NCBI GenBank assembly: GCA_900197615.1
Contig: FZLR01000010.1
Coordinates: 1 to 51,439 of the forward strand
Length of the DNA: 51,439 nucleotides
Direction: 5' to 3'
Origin: Rhodospirillaceae bacterium Spongia-Bin9
Lineage (GTDB): Bacteria > Pseudomonadota > Alphaproteobacteria > Bin65
The notes beneath the pieces are model-generated. The model had not been told where the DNA came from, did no database searches, and worked only from the letters and a program-made list of their open reading frames with translations. How positions within the stretch are numbered: position 1 is the stretch's first letter; each line of letters starts with the position of its first letter. The position numbers were made by a program, and so were the translations under genes. Below, one piece after another: positions 1 to 7,546 of the stretch.

Positions 1-156
1 TCCGACGCCCGCTTCATACACCGTTATTGTTCGGTCGCCGAGTTCGGCGCTATCGGCAAGACCATGCACAAGGTCGACGAGCAGGTGCCCGTCGCCGACC
101 TGGAAGCGCTCGCCCGTATCTACCGCCGCGTGCTCGACAGGATTTTTCCGCAGTAG
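1..156 (+). CDS. dapE: Succinyl-diaminopimelate desuccinylase, C-terminal end (partial)
   Basis: Only the last 51 codons are in the window; the gene begins upstream. The visible end reads [10 protein letters not shown], then [26 protein letters not shown], and closes with RIFPQ before TAG at 154-156. This matches the C-terminus of DapE, the M20 metallopeptidase that hydrolyses N-succinyl-L,L-diaminopimelate to diaminopimelate and succinate in lysine and cell-wall synthesis. The FGxxGxTMHxVDE block is the typical DapE substrate-pocket segment. The metal-binding half is not visible, so a related M20 deacylase is not fully excluded. Confidence 0.85.
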   Translation, partial: SDARFIHRYCSVAEFGAIGKTMHKVDEQVPVADLEALARIYRRVLDRIFPQ

Positions 157-209
157 CCCGGCGGTCCGAAGCGCGGGCGGATTGGCCCCTGTCCGCGCAC
201 TCGAAAAGA

Positions 210-225
210 CGCAAATATATTTGCG
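210..225 (+). promoter_or_regulatory. Perfect 16-bp palindrome touching the tupB start codon
   Basis: The 16 bases at 210-225 form an exact palindrome (CGCAAATA followed by its reverse complement TATTTGCG) and end on the base before the tupB ATG. No Shine-Dalgarno sequence is seen between the palindrome and the ATG. A repressor bound here would cover the transcription or translation start of the transporter operon. ModE-type and other oxyanion regulators bind AT-centred palindromes, so a molybdate or tungstate sensor is a reasonable guess; the regulator is not in this window. Confidence 0.45.
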
Positions 226-948
226 ATGTCCGACCTTACCGAAGGTTTCGCCGCGGCTTTCCGGCTGCTGTTCGGCTTCGACGCCGACCTGTGGGAAATC
301 ATTGTCCTGTCGCTGGAGGTGAATCTGGCGGCGGTCGCGCTGTCCTGCCTGATCGGCCTGCCGCTCGGCGGCGCGCTGGCGGTTTACCGGTTCCGCGGGC
401 GCAGGGCGGTCATCGTCCTGGTCAACGCGCTGATGGGCCTGCCGCCGGTCGTCGTCGGCCTGCTGGTCTATCTGATGCTGTCGCGCAGCGGCCCGCTGGG
501 CGCCCTGAATATCCTGTTCACACCCGGCGCAATGGCGATCGCGCAGGCCATCCTCGTAACCCCGATCGTCACCGCCCTGACCCGCCAGATCGTCGAATCG
601 CTCTGGCACGACTATCGCGAGCAGCTCACCTCGCTGGGCAGCAGCCGGCGGCGCGCCATCCCGACCTTGCTGTGGGACGGGCGGACCGCCGTCCTGACCG
701 CAATCCTCGCCGGCTTCGGCCGGGCGGCCGCCGAGGTCGGCGCCGTCATCATCGTCGGCGGCAATATCGCCCATCACACGCGCACCATGACAACGGCGAT
801 CGCCCTCGAAACCGGCCGGGGCAACCTCGCCCTGGCGCTCGGCCTCGGAATCGTGCTCGTCACCCTGGCCATCGTGTTGAACGCCGCGGCGTGGATGGTG
901 CGCGAACGCAGCACACCGGAAGCGGCGCTGGTCGTCGCGAGCCGGTAA
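226..948 (+). CDS. tupB: Tungstate ABC transporter permease TupB
   Basis: A 240-residue integral membrane protein, the expected size for the permease of a tungstate (TupABC) importer. Hydrophobic segments begin near residues 27 (IVLSLEVNLAAVALSCLIGLPLGG), 63, 105, 150 and 200. The middle carries the EQLTSLGSSRRRAIPTLL loop followed by a glycine-rich stretch (AGFGRAAAEVGAVIIVGGNI), the coupling-helix region that contacts the ATPase. The start at 226 gives the family N-terminus (short helix, then LLFGFDADLWEII). The ATPase follows after 9 bases and the binding protein overlaps that, so the three form one operon. Specificity for tungstate over molybdate is taken from the TupA sequence. Confidence 0.8.
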   Translation: MSDLTEGFAAAFRLLFGFDADLWEIIVLSLEVNLAAVALSCLIGLPLGGALAVYRFRGRRAVIVLVNALMGLPPVVVGLLVYLMLSRSGPLGALNILFTPGAMAIAQAILVTPIVTALTRQIVESLWHDYREQLTSLGSSRRRAIPTLLWDGRTAVLTAILAGFGRAAAEVGAVIIVGGNIAHHTRTMTTAIALETGRGNLALALGLGIVLVTLAIVLNAAAWMVRERSTPEAALVVASR

Positions 949-957
949 GAGCACCCG

Positions 958-1680
958 ATGGAAGCCCCGAGCATCCTGCCGCTGGCGCTGGAGAGTATTT
1001 CGCTCCGGCACGACGGCCAGCAAATCCTCGACCGCATCAACATGCTGGTCGCCCGCCGGCGGACGACTGTCGTTCTGGGGCCGAACGGCGCCGGCAAGAG
1101 CATGTTGCTGAAAATCGCCCACGGCCTGATCGCGCCGGATAGCGGAACCGTCCGCTGGTCCGGCCTGACCGGCGCAGCGGCGCAGGCGCGGCAGGCGATG
1201 GTGTTCCAGAAGCCGGTCCTCCTGAACCGGTCGGTGCTGGCCAACATCGTGCACGCCGTCCGTCTGCAGGGCATTGCGCGGGCCGCAGCGGTTCACCGGG
1301 CGCACACAGCGCTGGACTATGTCGGCCTGGGCGACATGGCGATCCGGCCGGCGCGCAGCCTCTCGGGCGGCGAGCAGCAGCGCCTGTCCTTCGCCCGGGC
1401 CTGGGCGCGCGATCCGGAAGTCCTGTTCCTCGACGAACCGACGGCGAGCCTGGACCCGGCCGCGAGCTGGAGCATCGAGCAGATCATCCTCGAGCTGCGG
1501 CGCGAAGGCCGGACGGCGATCCTGTCGACCCACGATCTCGCCATGGCGCGGCGGCTGGCCGACGATCTGGTGTTCCTGCACCACGGTCGAGCCCTGGAGG
1601 CCGGCCCGGCGGCGAGCCTGTTCAGCGATCCGAAAACGCCGGAACTGACGGCATTCCTGAAGGGAGAACTGCACTGGTAA
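958..1680 (+). CDS. tupC: Tungstate ABC transporter ATP-binding protein TupC
   Basis: A 240-residue ABC ATPase that powers the permease encoded just upstream. All motifs are present: Walker A GPNGAGKS at residues 41-48, a Q-loop in MVFQKPVLL, the signature LSGGEQQR, Walker B VLFLDEP, and the H-loop in LSTHDLA. The chain ends shortly after the nucleotide-binding domain, without the TOBE/MOP molybdate-binding extension seen in many ModC proteins; this fits TupC. The last codons overlap the probable start of tupA, and an AGGGAG sequence inside the end of this gene at 1661-1666 could serve as the tupA ribosome binding site. Confidence 0.85.
   Translation: MEAPSILPLALESISLRHDGQQILDRINMLVARRRTTVVLGPNGAGKSMLLKIAHGLIAPDSGTVRWSGLTGAAAQARQAMVFQKPVLLNRSVLANIVHAVRLQGIARAAAVHRAHTALDYVGLGDMAIRPARSLSGGEQQRLSFARAWARDPEVLFLDEPTASLDPAASWSIEQIILELRREGRTAILSTHDLAMARRLADDLVFLHHGRALEAGPAASLFSDPKTPELTAFLKGELHW
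1661..1666 (+). promoter_or_regulatory. Shine-Dalgarno that points to a CTG start for tupA
   Basis: AGGGAG lies 7 bases before a CTG at 1674 that is in frame with tupA. No ATG, GTG or TTG exists in this frame between there and the middle of the signal peptide. The site supports initiation at CTG 1674, overlapping the last seven bases of tupC. Confidence 0.4.
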
Positions 1681-2492
1681 GGCTCGTTTTCGCCGCTGTT
1701 CTCGCCGCGGTCGCGACGGTCGTGGGCCCGGCGCTGGCCGAAACCATCCGCGTCGCCTCCACAACCTCGACCGAGGCTTCCGGTCTGTTCGATCACATCC
1801 TTCCCGCATTCACCGCCTCGACCGGCATCCGGGTTCGCGTGATCGCCGTCGGCACCGGCCAGGCGATCCGGCTGGCCCGGCGCGGCGACGCCGACGTCCT
1901 GCTGGTGCACCACCGGCCGTCGGAAATGGCATTTGTCCGGGAAGGCTACGGCCTGCAACGCTATCCGCTGATGTACAACGATTTCGTCATCGTAGGCCCC
2001 GAGTCCGATCCCGCCGGCATCCGCGGTTCCGCCGACGCCGTCGCAGCCCTGACGAAGATCGGCCAGGCCGGGGCGGTGTTCCTGTCCCGGGGCGACGACA
2101 GCGGCACCCACCGGCGCGAGCGCAGCCTGTGGCAAGCGGCCGGAATTGCGCCGTCGGAGCGCGCCGGCTGGTATCGCGAGATCGGCGCGGGCATGGGCCG
2201 GACCCTGAATACCGCGGCGGCCATGCCGGCCTACACCCTGGTCGACCGCGGCACCTGGCTGTCGTTCGGGAACCGCGGTCCGCTGAGGTTGCTGGTGGAA
2301 GGCGATGCGCGCCTGCGCAATCCTTACGGTGCGATCGCCGTCGATCCGAAGAAACACCCGCACGTCAAGGCGGCGGCGGCCCGGCGCTTCGTGGCCTGGC
2401 TGGTTTCGCCGGCCGGGCAGCGCGCCATCGGCAGTTTCCGGATCCGGGGCAAGGTTCTCTTCCACCCGGCATCGCCGAGTTCGGGCGGATAG
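1674..2492 (+). CDS. tupA: Tungstate ABC transporter substrate-binding protein TupA
   Basis: A periplasmic binding protein delivering tungstate to TupBC. The mature part opens ETIRVASTTSTEASGLFDHILP and contains VIAVGTGQAIRLARRGDADVLLVH, the hallmark of TupA; the segment FLSRGDDSGTHRRE is a further conserved ligand-pocket loop. The first conventional start (GTG at 1722) would cut the signal peptide in half. Reading from CTG at 1674 gives a complete leader, VRLVFAAVLAAVATVVGPALA, cleaved before ETIRV, so this start is preferred; ATT at 1653 is a weaker alternative. From CTG the product is 272 residues, the usual size for the family. The C-terminal GKVLFHP is also typical. Confidence 0.8.
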   Translation: MVRLVFAAVLAAVATVVGPALAETIRVASTTSTEASGLFDHILPAFTASTGIRVRVIAVGTGQAIRLARRGDADVLLVHHRPSEMAFVREGYGLQRYPLMYNDFVIVGPESDPAGIRGSADAVAALTKIGQAGAVFLSRGDDSGTHRRERSLWQAAGIAPSERAGWYREIGAGMGRTLNTAAAMPAYTLVDRGTWLSFGNRGPLRLLVEGDARLRNPYGAIAVDPKKHPHVKAAAARRFVAWLVSPAGQRAIGSFRIRGKVLFHPASPSSGG

Positions 2493-2496
2493 GCGT

Positions 2497-3066
2497 ATGG
2501 ACATCTGGGAGGAGGGCAGACGGTCGGTGCGCGGATCGTTCCGCGTCATGGGGCTCGACGCCGACGGGCTGAAAGCCTTCAACCTCACCCTGGAGGGGTA
2601 CTGGCGCTCTTTCTACGCCGCGCTGTTCCTGCTCCCGCTCTATATCGTCTACCTGCTGAACCTTCCGTTGCCCAAAGGGGTCGGGATCGGCCGTTTCTGG
2701 CTGATCGAGGCGATTAACTATCCGCTGGTCTGGACGCTCTGGCCGCTGATCTCCTTCTATGTCTGCCGCGGCGCCGGCGTTGCGGACAAGTACACGACCT
2801 ACATCACCGTCCACAACTGGGCGCAAATTCCGTTGCTGGGCGGCCAGCTGCTCGTCGTCGTCCTGGCGTTTGCCGTCGACCCGGCGGGGCCGGGCGCCAG
2901 CCTGCTGTTCCTGGCCTGGATCGCCGTGCTGACGGCCGAAACCCTGATCGTCCGGACCGCCCTCGGCCTGCCGTGGCCCCAGACCATCATGATCGAGGGG
3001 CTGGCTTTCGCGGTCGCCTTGCTGCTCGGCGCTGCGAAGCAATACGTCATGACGGGCGGAGGCTGA
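2497..3066 (+). CDS. Membrane protein of unknown function behind the tungstate operon
   Basis: A 189-residue protein that I do not recognise. After a soluble N-terminus of about 35 residues it shows about five hydrophobic segments (starting near residues 41, 66, 115, 137 and 165), with a conserved-looking KAFNLTLEGYWRSFYAA before the first and a central polar loop CRGAGVADKYTTYITVHNWAQIP. The ATG at 2497 is chosen because it gives a compact protein starting 4 bases after the tupA stop; the frame stays open upstream but overlaps tupA. The position suggests cotranscription with tupBCA, yet nothing in the sequence links it to tungstate use. A Yip1-like or DUF-type inner membrane protein is possible. 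Confidence 0.65.
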   Translation: MDIWEEGRRSVRGSFRVMGLDADGLKAFNLTLEGYWRSFYAALFLLPLYIVYLLNLPLPKGVGIGRFWLIEAINYPLVWTLWPLISFYVCRGAGVADKYTTYITVHNWAQIPLLGGQLLVVVLAFAVDPAGPGASLLFLAWIAVLTAETLIVRTALGLPWPQTIMIEGLAFAVALLLGAAKQYVMTGGG

Positions 3067-3098
3067 ACCTGTGCGGGCGGATCGGGCCGTTCGGCGCG

Positions 3099-3863
3099 CT
3101 ACCAGCGCAAGGTCAGCCGGTCGCCGCTGATCTCGAACGAGTGGAACTGCCGGAGAAGCGATACGCCCAGCAGCGACACCCGACCCTGGCGCAGCACCAG
3201 CGCCCGCCTATTGCGGAAGGTCAGCCCGCCGACCCGGATCGTGGCCAGTACGGCCGGGGCAGCCAATGAAGCGCCGTCGGCGGTCTGCACCGGCACGGTA
3301 TATCGAAGAGCGCCCACATCGAGCCCGGCCACCCGGGCGTCGGCCGGTGAGAGGGCCACACCGGTGGCGCCGGTATCGACCAGCATCCGCGCCGGTTGGC
3401 CGTTCAGGAACACATCCATATAGAAGGCGCCGTTGCCGGAAGCTCGCACGGTCAGGCTGCGCTCGCCGTAGACCGCCGCGCCGGGCGAGAGCTCGCCCAC
3501 GACCCGCTGCCAGACCATCGTGAGTTCGTGCCGGTAGCCATAGCCGGCGACCGCAACGAGCCCGATGGCGACCCATGCCAGAAGGGATTTCAGGATCCCG
3601 CCGATCCTGTGGCGCCCCCTCACCAGCAATCCGCCGCCGAGAAAGACCAGCAAGGCGATCAGGAATCCGGCGTAGAGACCGTCTTCCGCCGAATCGAAAA
3701 CGCCGAAAGCTTCGCCGAGCAGCCAGCCCAGTCCGGCGAGACCGCCGAGCACCGCTGCGAGGATCAGGAAGGTCGGCAACAGATCGCGGAACGTATCGCC
3801 GCCTTCGGACCCGCGTTCGCGTCGGCGGTCTTTCTTGCCGTCGAAACCCCAGGGATCCGTCAC
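3099..3863 (-). CDS. Retropepsin-like aspartic protease, TIGR02281 family
   Basis: A 254-residue membrane-anchored protein. The N-terminal 30 residues are charged, followed by three hydrophobic helices (about 30-52, 63-82 and 88-106). The C-terminal half is a single clan AA protease domain: the active-site motif MLVDTGATGVALSP near residue 160, flanked by beta strands, and a closing LLGVSLLRQFHSFEISGDRLTLRW. This layout is that of TIGR02281 proteins, common in alphaproteobacteria and of unknown substrate. Retropepsins act as dimers with one Asp from each chain. The start is GTG at 3863. It lies 36 bases behind tldD on the same strand, so the two are probably cotranscribed. Confidence 0.85.
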   Translation of the reverse strand: MTDPWGFDGKKDRRRERGSEGGDTFRDLLPTFLILAAVLGGLAGLGWLLGEAFGVFDSAEDGLYAGFLIALLVFLGGGLLVRGRHRIGGILKSLLAWVAIGLVAVAGYGYRHELTMVWQRVVGELSPGAAVYGERSLTVRASGNGAFYMDVFLNGQPARMLVDTGATGVALSPADARVAGLDVGALRYTVPVQTADGASLAAPAVLATIRVGGLTFRNRRALVLRQGRVSLLGVSLLRQFHSFEISGDRLTLRW

Positions 3864-3899
3864 GACCGGAAAACCTCGAATTCGCCGGCGATCGTGGCC

Positions 3900-5336
3900 T
3901 CACGCCGCTTCCGTGCCGCCGACGGTGATCGCGTCGACCCGCACGGTCGGCTGGCCGACCCCGACCGGCACGCCCTGACCGTTCTTCCCGCAGGTCCCGA
4001 TGCCGTGGTCGAGCTTGAGGTCGTGGCCGATCATCGAGACCCGGTTCATCACGTCCGGCCCGTTGCCGATCAGCGTGGCGCCCTTGACCGGGGCGGCGAC
4101 CCTGCCGTTCTCGATCCGGTAGGCTTCGGTGCAGGAGAAGGTGAACTTGCCGCTGGTGATATCGACCTGGCCGCCGCCGAAGTTGACGCAATAGAGCCCC
4201 TTGTCGACGGATTTGAGGATGTCTTCCGGCGCTTCCTCGCCCGCCAGCATGAATGTGTTGGTCATGCGCGGCATCGGGTGGTGGGCATAGCTCTCGCGCC
4301 GGCCGTTGCCGGTCGCATCGACGCCCATGAGCCGGGCGTTCAGCCGATCCTGCATATAGCCCTTCAGAATGCCGTCCTCGATCAGAACCGTGCGGCCGGT
4401 CGGCGTGCCTTCGTCGTCGATGGTGAGCGAGCCGCGGCGGTCGGCCATGGTGCCGTCGTCGACCACCGTCACGCCCTTCGACGCGACCTGCTCGCCGATC
4501 CGGCCGGAGAAGGTCGAGGTCCGCTTGCGGTTAAAATCGCCTTCCAGGCCGTGGCCCACCGCCTCGTGCAGCAGCACGCCGGTCCATCCCGGGCCGAGCA
4601 CGACCGGCATTTCGCCCGCCGGCGCCGGCACCGATTCCAGATTGACCAGCGCATGGCGCAGCGCTTCGTCCACCTGGCCTTGCCAGTTGCCGGGATCGAA
4701 CCAGCCGTCGTAGGCCGCGCGGCCGCCCGCGCCATCCGAGCCGGTTTCCATCCGGCCGTCCTGCTCCACGACGACGGAAACATTCAGGCGGACCAGCGGC
4801 CGGATATCGGCGGCGCGGCGGCCGTCGCCGCGCACGATCAGTACGGCCTGCCACTCGCCATAGAGCGAAGCGGAAACCTGCCGGATCCGCTCGTCTTTCG
4901 AGCGGGCGTAGCCGTCGATCTCTTCGAGCAGCTTCACCTTGCGCTCGAAGGGCATTTCCCGCAACGGGTTGACGGGCGCATAGAGCGCCCGGTTGGTGCC
5001 GCGCGGCCCGGCGGCCAGCGTGCCGCCATGGCCGGCGAGGACCGCCCGAACCGTGGCCGATGCCCGCCCGATGGCGTCTTCGGAGAGTTCGGAGGCATGG
5101 GCATAGCCGGTCGCCTCGCCCGCCAGCGCGCGCAAGCCGAATCCCTGGCTCTCGTCGAAGGTCGCGCTCTTGAGCTGATTGTCGTCATACACCAAGCTCT
5201 CGGACTGGGTGTATTCGAGGAACAGTTCGCCATCGTCCGCGCCGTGCAGCGCATCGCCGACGAGTCGATCCACCCGCGCGCGGTCCATACCGGTGCGGTC
5301 GAAAAACAGGCTGTCTGCCGTTGCGATGTCGCTCAT
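3900..5336 (-). CDS. tldD: Metalloprotease TldD
   Basis: A 478-residue protein close to E. coli TldD in length (481). TldD pairs with TldE (PmbA) to degrade unfolded peptides; in some bacteria the pair matures microcins or antitoxins. The zinc site HEAVGHGLEGDF lies near residue 243 with its HExxxH core, and the conserved C-terminal MIGHDLKLDHGIGTCGKNGQ includes the downstream zinc-site region. The ATG at 5336 gives the family N-terminus (MSDIATADSLFFDRTGMD); an open frame upstream is ignored because it shows no TldD similarity. The partner pmbA is not in the window. Confidence 0.95.
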   Translation of the reverse strand: MSDIATADSLFFDRTGMDRARVDRLVGDALHGADDGELFLEYTQSESLVYDDNQLKSATFDESQGFGLRALAGEATGYAHASELSEDAIGRASATVRAVLAGHGGTLAAGPRGTNRALYAPVNPLREMPFERKVKLLEEIDGYARSKDERIRQVSASLYGEWQAVLIVRGDGRRAADIRPLVRLNVSVVVEQDGRMETGSDGAGGRAAYDGWFDPGNWQGQVDEALRHALVNLESVPAPAGEMPVVLGPGWTGVLLHEAVGHGLEGDFNRKRTSTFSGRIGEQVASKGVTVVDDGTMADRRGSLTIDDEGTPTGRTVLIEDGILKGYMQDRLNARLMGVDATGNGRRESYAHHPMPRMTNTFMLAGEEAPEDILKSVDKGLYCVNFGGGQVDITSGKFTFSCTEAYRIENGRVAAPVKGATLIGNGPDVMNRVSMIGHDLKLDHGIGTCGKNGQGVPVGVGQPTVRVDAITVGGTEAA

Positions 5337-5575
5337 GAAAATCCGGTTCCTGCGCCTGTCCGACGGTGCCCGGAATCCGGACGGATCGGCGCGCTGACGG
5401 ACAGGCCCTGCATGGCTGGGCGCACCGGTCGGAACTGGTCTATCGCAAAGAATGGCGATCGCAGGGCGCAGGGTAAAGGGGCAGCGCACGATTTATGCCC
5501 GCAGCGACTCCGGCGCGGGGCGCCTGCCGCGGGGCGATCGGGCGGGTAGCGCGACAAATGCCGCGTTGCTGCCGC

Positions 5576-5604
5576 TTGCCCGGCCGGAGCGGGCTGGCTA
5601 TATA
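5576..5604 (+). promoter_or_regulatory. Sigma-70-like promoter of the rpmI-rplT-pheS operon
   Basis: TTGCCC at 5576-5581 and TATATA at 5599-5604 are separated by exactly 17 bases, the best -35/-10 pair in the 434-base gap between tldD and rpmI (5337-5770). Transcription would start near 5611 and leave an untranslated leader of about 160 bases before rpmI. The rest of the gap shows no gene; the tldD promoter must also lie in it on the other strand but was not identified. Confidence 0.5.
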
Positions 5605-5611
5605 CCGCCCT

Positions 5612-5627
5612 CTGCATCGCGATGCAG
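5612..5627. promoter_or_regulatory. Perfect 16-bp palindrome at the predicted rpmI transcription start
   Basis: CTGCATCG followed directly by its reverse complement CGATGCAG begins about 8 bases after the TATATA box. It could be an operator or the first element of a structured ribosomal-protein leader. No known L20-binding leader was recognised by eye. Confidence 0.35.
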
Positions 5628-5770
5628 GCAGAAGCGCTGCGGCCTCCGGGTTTGCGGCGTTTTGCTGTGGCGGCCGGGCTCGAAAAGGGCATGCCTCGGG
5701 CCGCCGAACAGGACGATCCGGCGCGGCGAGAGCATCGAATTCGACCGCGCTCCTTCAGGAGAGGACCGAA

Positions 5771-5971
5771 ATGCCCAAGCTGAAGACAAAGAGCTCCGTC
5801 AAGAAACGGTTCAAGTTGACCGGCAGCGGCAAGATCAAGCGCAATTTCGCGTTCCGCAGCCACAACCTGAGCAAGCGATCCACGACGATGAAGCGGACCA
5901 ACCGGGGATCGACCATTCTCGACAAGTCGAACGAGAAGATGATCCGGCCATTGATGCCGTACGCCAAGTAA
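5771..5971 (+). CDS. rpmI: 50S ribosomal protein L35
   Basis: A 66-residue, strongly basic protein starting [20 protein letters not shown], the signature of bL35, and ending [10 protein letters not shown]. The AGGAGAGG ribosome binding site at about 5757-5764 fixes the ATG at 5771. bL35 is a structural protein of the large subunit. It is followed after 48 bases by rplT, the standard pairing; infC, often the first gene of this operon in other bacteria, is not upstream here. Confidence 0.97.
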   Translation: MPKLKTKSSVKKRFKLTGSGKIKRNFAFRSHNLSKRSTTMKRTNRGSTILDKSNEKMIRPLMPYAK

Positions 5972-6019
5972 CGGCGCGGCACCGGTCCCTTTTTCCTCCA
6001 AAGTCAGGAGTATCGTTTC

Positions 6020-6376
6020 ATGGCGCGAGTCACACGGGGCGTCACCAAACACGCCCGCCACCGCAAGATTATCAAACAGGCCAAGGGCGCGCGGGGCCGG
6101 CAAAAAAACACCTTCCGCGCGGCCAATCAGCGGGTCGAGAAGAACCTGTTGTACGCCTACCGCGACCGAAAGGTGCGCAAGCGCAGCTTCCGGAGCCTGT
6201 GGATCCAGCGCATCAACGCCGGCGTCCGCGAGCACGGCATGACCTACAGCCAGTTCGTCAACGGCCTGAACAGGGCCGGCATCGAGCTGGACCGCAAGGT
6301 GCTGGCCGACATGGCCGTGCGCGACGCCGAGGCCTTCAAGGCGGTCGTCGACGCGGCGCAGAAGGCGCTGGAATAG
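6020..6376 (+). CDS. rplT: 50S ribosomal protein L20
   Basis: A 118-residue protein beginning [23 protein letters not shown], typical of bL20, with the long basic N-terminal helix and the globular C-terminal part ([23 protein letters not shown]). bL20 nucleates assembly of 23S rRNA and, in E. coli and Bacillus, represses its own operon by binding the mRNA leader. The upstream leader here is long enough for that, but no binding site was identified. Confidence 0.98.
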   Translation: MARVTRGVTKHARHRKIIKQAKGARGRQKNTFRAANQRVEKNLLYAYRDRKVRKRSFRSLWIQRINAGVREHGMTYSQFVNGLNRAGIELDRKVLADMAVRDAEAFKAVVDAAQKALE

Positions 6377-6386
6377 CCGATAGGAC

Positions 6387-6404
6387 GGCAGCGTCAGCGC
6401 TGCC
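6387..6404 (+). terminator. Intercistronic hairpin between rplT and pheS
   Basis: A 7-bp perfect stem (GGCAGCG / CGCTGCC) with a TCAG loop, extended by a further GAC/GTC pairing outside a one-base bulge. It sits 10 bases after the rplT stop and lacks a T-run, so it is more likely a partial terminator, attenuator or processing site than a full terminator. Confidence 0.35.
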
Positions 6405-6428
6405 CGTCCGTCGATTCTCTCCGGTCCG

Positions 6429-7517
6429 ATGAGCGAGCTCGATACCCTGCGCACCGAATTGCTGGCAGCTGTGGATGCTGCGGCCGACCTGAAGGCGCTG
6501 GACGCCATCCGGGTCGATGCGCTGGGCAAGAAGGGGCGCATCACCGACCGGATGAAGATGCTGGGCGGTATGGAACCGGAGGCCCGAAAGGCGCTCGGCC
6601 GGTCGCTCAATATCCTGAAGGACGAGGTTGCCGCCGCCGTCGAAGCCCGCAAGGCGGCGCTCGAAGATGCCGAATTGGACGCCCGCCTGGCCGGGGAACG
6701 GATCGACGTATCGCTGCCCGCGCGCTCGACGCCGATGGGCCGCATCCATCCGATCAGCCAGACGATCGAGGAGGTCAGTGCGATCTTCGGCGACATGGGT
6801 TTCTCCGTCGTCGAGGGCCCGGACATCGAAACCGACTGGCACAATTTCACCGCGCTGAATTTCCCGGAAGGCCATCCGGCTCGGGAGATGCAGGACACCT
6901 TCTATCTGCCGCCCAAGGACGACGGCACGAGAATGGTCCTGCGCACCCATACCTCGCCGGTCCAGGTGCGCACGATGCTGAGCCGCAAGCCGCCGATCCG
7001 GATTCTCGTGCCGGGCCGCACCTACCGGAGCGACTGGGACCAGACCCACACGCCGATGTTCCACCAGTTCGAGGGTCTGGTGATCGACGAAACGACCCAT
7101 ATGGGCCATCTGAAGGGCTGCCTGATCGATTTCTGCAAGGCCTATTTCGAGATCGACGACGTCAAGCTGAATTTCCGCCCGTCCTTCTTTCCCTTCACCG
7201 AACCGTCGGCGGAAGTGGACATCGCCTGCAACAAGAAGGACGGCCAGCTCCGCTTCGGCCATTTCGGCGACGGCCACGACGACTGGCTGGAAATTCTCGG
7301 CTGCGGCATGGTCCATCCGAACGTGCTGAAGAATTGCGGTCTGGACCCGGCAGTCCATCAGGGCTTCGCCTTCGGGATGGGCTGCGAGCGGGTCGCGATG
7401 CTGAAATACGGCATCCCGGACGGCCGCAGCTTCTTCGAGAACGATGTGCGCTGGATGGCGCATTACGGCTTCCTGCCGCTCGACGTGCCGACGCTCACCG
7501 GCGGCCTGTCGCAGTAG
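6429..7517 (+). CDS. pheS: Phenylalanyl-tRNA synthetase alpha subunit
   Basis: A 362-residue class II aminoacyl-tRNA synthetase subunit that activates phenylalanine and, with PheT, charges tRNA-Phe. The N-terminal coiled-coil (about residues 1-90) precedes the catalytic core: motif 2 region [16 protein letters not shown] and motif 3 [20 protein letters not shown] near the C-terminus. The chain closes normally. The expected neighbour pheT does not follow: the next gene, truA, is on the opposite strand and ends 30 bases away. The enzyme needs PheT, so the beta subunit should be encoded elsewhere. Confidence 0.97.
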   Translation: MSELDTLRTELLAAVDAAADLKALDAIRVDALGKKGRITDRMKMLGGMEPEARKALGRSLNILKDEVAAAVEARKAALEDAELDARLAGERIDVSLPARSTPMGRIHPISQTIEEVSAIFGDMGFSVVEGPDIETDWHNFTALNFPEGHPAREMQDTFYLPPKDDGTRMVLRTHTSPVQVRTMLSRKPPIRILVPGRTYRSDWDQTHTPMFHQFEGLVIDETTHMGHLKGCLIDFCKAYFEIDDVKLNFRPSFFPFTEPSAEVDIACNKKDGQLRFGHFGDGHDDWLEILGCGMVHPNVLKNCGLDPAVHQGFAFGMGCERVAMLKYGIPDGRSFFENDVRWMAHYGFLPLDVPTLTGGLSQ

Positions 7518-7546
7518 CGGCTTCCCGGCCGGCCGCCCGACAACCG

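Noticed and set aside
1722-1724. GTG as the tupA start
   Set aside because: It would remove the first half of the signal peptide and has no ribosome binding site.
3396-5549. Long open frame on the plus strand opposite tldD
   Set aside because: It lies antisense to tldD and the aspartic protease, has low-complexity composition and no recognisable domain; such frames are common in GC-rich DNA.
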